A stretch of DNA of 64,000 bases, taken from positions 37,713 to 101,712 of the forward strand of contig NZ_CCYH01000025.1 in NCBI RefSeq assembly GCF_000820765.1, in the 5' to 3' direction. Under the pieces are notes generated by a model that saw only the letters and a list, made by a program, of their open reading frames with translations, ran no database searches and was not told the origin of the DNA. This stretch comes from Candidatus Soleaferrea massiliensis AP7. GTDB taxonomy: Bacteria; Bacillota; Clostridia; Oscillospirales; Ruminococcaceae. A program made the translations under genes and the position numbers. This document shows, in pieces, positions 61,216-64,000 of the stretch (its first letter is position 1; each line of letters opens with the position of its first letter).

Positions 61216-61614
61216 TTGTATATTGAGGAAACAAGTATCTATACGAAGGAAGCGGCAATGGCCGGGTTGTGGACTTAAGAAGATGGGAAATGGTTTACGA
61301 TGAGCATCGATTCAGAATTGATGAAGAACCGCAGGCAGCCGGCAGATGATGTGCCGGCGATTTGACATTGGAACATATGGAACACACAGCGATTTTATAG
61401 GTGAACGGGCGTGCCATCCAAAACCGATTGCAGATAGGCGCTGATATTTTTCATCCGCGGACGGAGACATAAACGAAACGCGATATAGGCGCATAGAAAA
61501 ATGGCAGCACCTGTTTTGACGAATGTCCGTTCCTATGGTATAATCATTCAGGCACAAAACAGCATGTAACCATTGACACAGACATAACGGTTGCGATTGA
61601 AATGGGGAAATGAT
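61216..61614. other. Intergenic, promoter region of the zinc-finger gene
   Basis: No gene supported; a 20-codon frame at 61300 lacks a convincing ribosome site. TATAAT-like GGTATAATCATTC near 61535-61550 may be the promoter of the next gene. Confidence 0.45.
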
Positions 61615-62163
61615 ATGCATGTGTTATGCTTGGATTTCATCAACAGCCAATGGTATCAGACACATAGACCATTTAAGGAACTGTTGACAAATAAAGCATG
61701 GATTACGGAATTCTGCCGCCGGTGGAATCTGCCGGTTTGGGATCCTGAGACAGAAGATCCGCATGCGCTGTTTGCACTGCGGGATTTTTTGTTTGACGCC
61801 GCGGTAAGCTTCTGCAAAGACCGGATGCTGCATCAGCACCAACTGGACACATTAAATGATCAGCTGAGAAAAGCGGTTTTTTACGAACAGGTCGAACAGC
61901 CGGACGGCAACGGGTGCCAGCTGCGTATCTGCGCACAGCGCAAAGGGATGGATATCGTGGCGGATCGGGTTCTGCGCTCCTTTGCGGAATTGATCACATT
62001 GTATCCGGCGAAGCAGCTTAAAATCTGTGCGAATGAAGAATGCGACTGGATTTTTTATGACGACAGCAGAAATCATACGAGGAAATGGTGTGACAACACC
62101 TGTGCCAGCCGTGTCAAGGTACGCAACTACCGCGCGAGCCAGCGGAAAAACGCGCAGCCATAA
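61615..62163 (+). CDS. CGNR-type zinc-finger protein (ABATE-like)
   Basis: This 182-residue protein starts MHVLCLDFINSQWYQTHRPF at ATG 61615 behind GGGGAAA. It has a helical N-terminal domain (ALRDFLFDAAVSFCKDRML; AELITLYPAKQL) and a C-terminal zinc ribbon (KICANEECDWIFYDDSRNH; RKWCDNTCASRVKVRNYR). The layout matches CGNR proteins, probable stress-related transcription regulators that bind a ligand in the ABATE domain. It stands alone between surface-protein and M23 genes. Confidence 0.85.
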   Translation: MHVLCLDFINSQWYQTHRPFKELLTNKAWITEFCRRWNLPVWDPETEDPHALFALRDFLFDAAVSFCKDRMLHQHQLDTLNDQLRKAVFYEQVEQPDGNGCQLRICAQRKGMDIVADRVLRSFAELITLYPAKQLKICANEECDWIFYDDSRNHTRKWCDNTCASRVKVRNYRASQRKNAQP

Positions 62164-62287
62164 AAAAGTATCGGCACCTTTTTTGACGGATGACATAGAA
62201 TGATATGAACGGGATTCCAAAAACGGATGACCTTCGTTTTTTCGATACAAGCATTCCCGGACATCCAATTGAAAAGGGGCCATGAAT

Positions 62288-63505
62288 ATGCAAAAGCTCA
62301 TACAGCCGCTGAATCATATGCACATCAGTTCCGGATACAAAGCATCCGGCTATACTGCGCGGTTCAATATGGTACATTATGCACTGGACAGTTATTCTTC
62401 CAGCGGAGATGTGGTCGTACGTGCCAGCGGCACCGGAACGCTTTTGTCCAGCGGGCTGGACCACATATTTGGAAACTTTATGGTGATTCGATACAACAGC
62501 GTCTACAATCATCATACCGGCAAAACTCAGGACATCATTGCACGATATTATCATCTGTCTAAAATTCTCGTTAAAAATGGAGCCAGCTTCTCTGCCGGCG
62601 ACAGCCTGGCGCATTACGGCGCGACGGGAGAATATGTAACCGGTGCGCATCTGCACTTTGAATGCGATACCGATGTCAACTATCCGATGAATACGCCGTC
62701 GCTGAGCGGAAACAGCAATTATCTGAAAGCGGGCATTGACACTACAGTGGACCCAACGGATCTGTTGTATACAAAATCCGGAACACAGAGCTATTCAGCG
62801 GATACGGATTCCTACAACGGCAAACCGTATGTGGAACCGGCTGACCGGACACTGCCGGTACTGACTCCATCAAGCGGAAGCAATGGATCATCCGGCTCAA
62901 GCTCGAAGCCCAATACCGGAGGAAACAGCGGCCCATCGGGATCCTCTGGATCCAATGCAAAACCCAGCGGAAACAATAACAATACAGCATCAGAAGATGG
63001 CTGGATATATCGGATTTACCAGCAGCGGGGCTGGAATGACAACGAAGCCGATGCGGTAAAAACCGCAAAGTCGCTGGGCGGATATACATTTATTCGATAT
63101 GAAGCGAAAAGCAGCAGCGATCCTACAATGATTTACCGAATTGTCCAGCAGGTCAACTGGACCAATACATTGGAGGAAGCAAACCGGTGGATCACAGACA
63201 ACAAGATTTATGACAGCTTTATTGTGTTGGAGAGGAAAGACATCCACATCGGCGACAATGACGATTGGATCTGGAGAATCTACCAGCAGCAGGATTGGAA
63301 AGATAATATATCCGATGCGGTTCAGGCGGCAAAGCAGTATGGCGGCAATACGGTTATTCGATATGAAGCCAAAACCAAAGACGATCCTACTAAAATCTAT
63401 CGAATCATCAAACAGGTTAACTGGACCGGTACACTGGAACAAGCGAACATTTGGATTGAAAACAACAAGGTATATAATACCTTCCTTCAGATTGAAAGAA
63501 AATAG
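62288..63505 (+). CDS. M23-like peptidase domain with repeated C-terminal domains, no signal peptide
   Basis: This protein of about 405 residues begins MQKLIQPLNHMHISSGYKAS with no signal peptide or membrane helix. The first 160 residues carry LytM/M23 metal-ligand motifs (NMVHYALD and GAHLHFECD). A Ser/Gly/Asn linker follows, then two 75-residue repeats beginning GWIYRIYQQRGWNDNEADAV and DWIWRIYQQQDWKDNISDAV and sharing FIRYEAKSSSDPTMIYRI. Such leaderless M23 proteins often leave by phage-type holins or phage-tail structures. It directly precedes the CRISPR leader. Confidence 0.82.
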   Translation: MQKLIQPLNHMHISSGYKASGYTARFNMVHYALDSYSSSGDVVVRASGTGTLLSSGLDHIFGNFMVIRYNSVYNHHTGKTQDIIARYYHLSKILVKNGASFSAGDSLAHYGATGEYVTGAHLHFECDTDVNYPMNTPSLSGNSNYLKAGIDTTVDPTDLLYTKSGTQSYSADTDSYNGKPYVEPADRTLPVLTPSSGSNGSSGSSSKPNTGGNSGPSGSSGSNAKPSGNNNNTASEDGWIYRIYQQRGWNDNEADAVKTAKSLGGYTFIRYEAKSSSDPTMIYRIVQQVNWTNTLEEANRWITDNKIYDSFIVLERKDIHIGDNDDWIWRIYQQQDWKDNISDAVQAAKQYGGNTVIRYEAKTKDDPTKIYRIIKQVNWTGTLEQANIWIENNKVYNTFLQIERK

Positions 63506-63514
63506 ATATTTTAG

Positions 63515-63552
63515 AAAGAGTCCTCTTTTCAGCCGAAAAGAGGATTCTTTTT
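63515..63552 (+). terminator. Rho-independent terminator
   Basis: AAAGAGTCCTCTTTTC pairs with GAAAAGAGGATTCTTT around AGCC (one mismatch), followed by a T tract. Confidence 0.9.
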
Positions 63553-63636
63553 TATGTGGGTGCATAAGAATATTGGTTGACAATATAAAATGGATTTTAT
63601 ATAATAGGTGTAGCGCCGGGAGGAAAAAGTTAACAA

Positions 63637-63802
63637 TGCGAACCCTAAGTGCACATGGATTCCCCGTTACCTTCGCAGATGGGGATATATGCGCATTTAT
63701 AAGGACTTGAAACGGTAAAAAACAATTTTTCTGATGCTGTTTTGCTCCTTCGCGCAATGATGCTTTTAAAATGGCCATAATAAGCCATTTATCTCGGATG
63801 CG
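63637..63802 (+). promoter_or_regulatory. CRISPR leader of type I-C character
   Basis: The AT-rich region before the first repeat contains AATGCGAACCCTAAGTGCAC and ACCTTCGCAG, a partial inverted repeat of the kind that follows cas2 in type I-C loci as I recall them, and A/T runs (GGTAAAAAACAATTTTTC). No cas gene is upstream; the terminator of the M23 gene is. Confidence 0.6.
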
Positions 63803-64000
63803 GTCGCACCCTGCGTGGGTGCGTGGATTGAAATATAAACTTAACCAACCCGCTTAAATAGCGGGTCTGTCGCACCCTGCGTGGGTGCGTGGATTGAAAT
63901 ACATCCGCAAGCTCTTTTCAGCATGATTTTCATTGTCGCACCCTGCGTGGGTGCGTGGATTGAAATAACAAAATTTTTGCTAAGTTAGGGTCTGACATGC
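63803..64000 (+). CRISPR. Start of a type I-C-like CRISPR array, cut by the window edge
   Basis: Three identical 32-nt repeats (63803-63834, 63869-63900, 63935-63966) start GTCGCACCCTGC, carry the hairpin GCACCC..GGGTGC and end GTGGATTGAAAT, which is the type I-C repeat form. The first two spacers are 34 nt. The sequence after the third repeat is also 34 nt, so the window ends exactly at a spacer end. The 3' ATTGAAAT handle orients transcription to the right, away from the leader. Identical repeats suggest an active or recent array. Confidence 0.97.

Overview
The window looks like a chromosomal segment of a Gram-positive gut-type anaerobe of the class Clostridia, probably Oscillospirales/Ruminococcaceae-like (inference). 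The evidence is strong AGGAGG ribosome sites, the order SRP RNA - dnaX - ybaB/ebfC - recR - smpB - ssrA, YesM/YesN-type and LytTR-type regulators, a TasA-like surface protein, several serine-recombinase elements and a type I-C CRISPR array. Core genes are intact. Much of the accessory DNA is in decay, with frameshifts and in-frame stops.

Layout. 1-1.2 kb: the start of a type I restriction methylase gene (hsdM) running off the left edge, decayed fragments, and the 3' part of a tRNA that probably marks an old attachment site. 1.3-7.3 kb: a MacAB-like efflux operon, a broken sigma-factor-like gene and a divergent OmpR-type two-component pair. 7.4-8.6 kb: an amber-interrupted regulator fragment and a recombinase tail. 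8.9-16.1 kb: a decayed surface/secretion region holding one intact anchored 5'-nucleotidase among broken genes for a lipoprotein, a K+ channel, two response regulators and secreted proteins. 16.7-26.1 kb: a tight minus-strand signalling operon of hybrid histidine kinase, solute-binding lipoprotein, double-HTH GntR regulator, diguanylate cyclase and EAL phosphodiesterase.

26.3-45.2 kb: nested mobile DNA. The outer element carries recombinase remnants, a frameshifted primase/helicase, two XRE regulators and an AT-rich cargo block (small resolvase with a palindromic promoter, dual-specificity-phosphatase-like protein, DUF6414-like protein, Clp-type AAA+ ATPase). It ends in a large serine recombinase. 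A second element of about 6 kb (39167-45195, imperfect 20-bp terminal inverted repeats, MobV relaxase, TnpX-like recombinase, XRE, DUF3795 and monooxygenase-like cargo) is inserted into the end of that recombinase, directly beside the 3' end of the tmRNA gene. Removing the second element in silico lets the older recombinase frame run through the ssrA 3' end, which suggests two successive insertions at ssrA.

45.2-49.3 kb: housekeeping genes on the minus strand. 49.6-52.7 kb: an orphan gene and a tandem array of five small ribbon-helix-helix genes with palindromic operators and a repeated downstream module. 52.7-63.5 kb: a wall-anchored esterase, a divergent YesN/YesM two-component system, a TasA/GLUG surface protein, a CGNR zinc-finger regulator and an M23 peptidase-like protein without signal peptide. 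63.6-64.0 kb: leader and first three repeat-spacer units of a type I-C-like CRISPR array continuing past the right edge; no cas gene is visible in the window.
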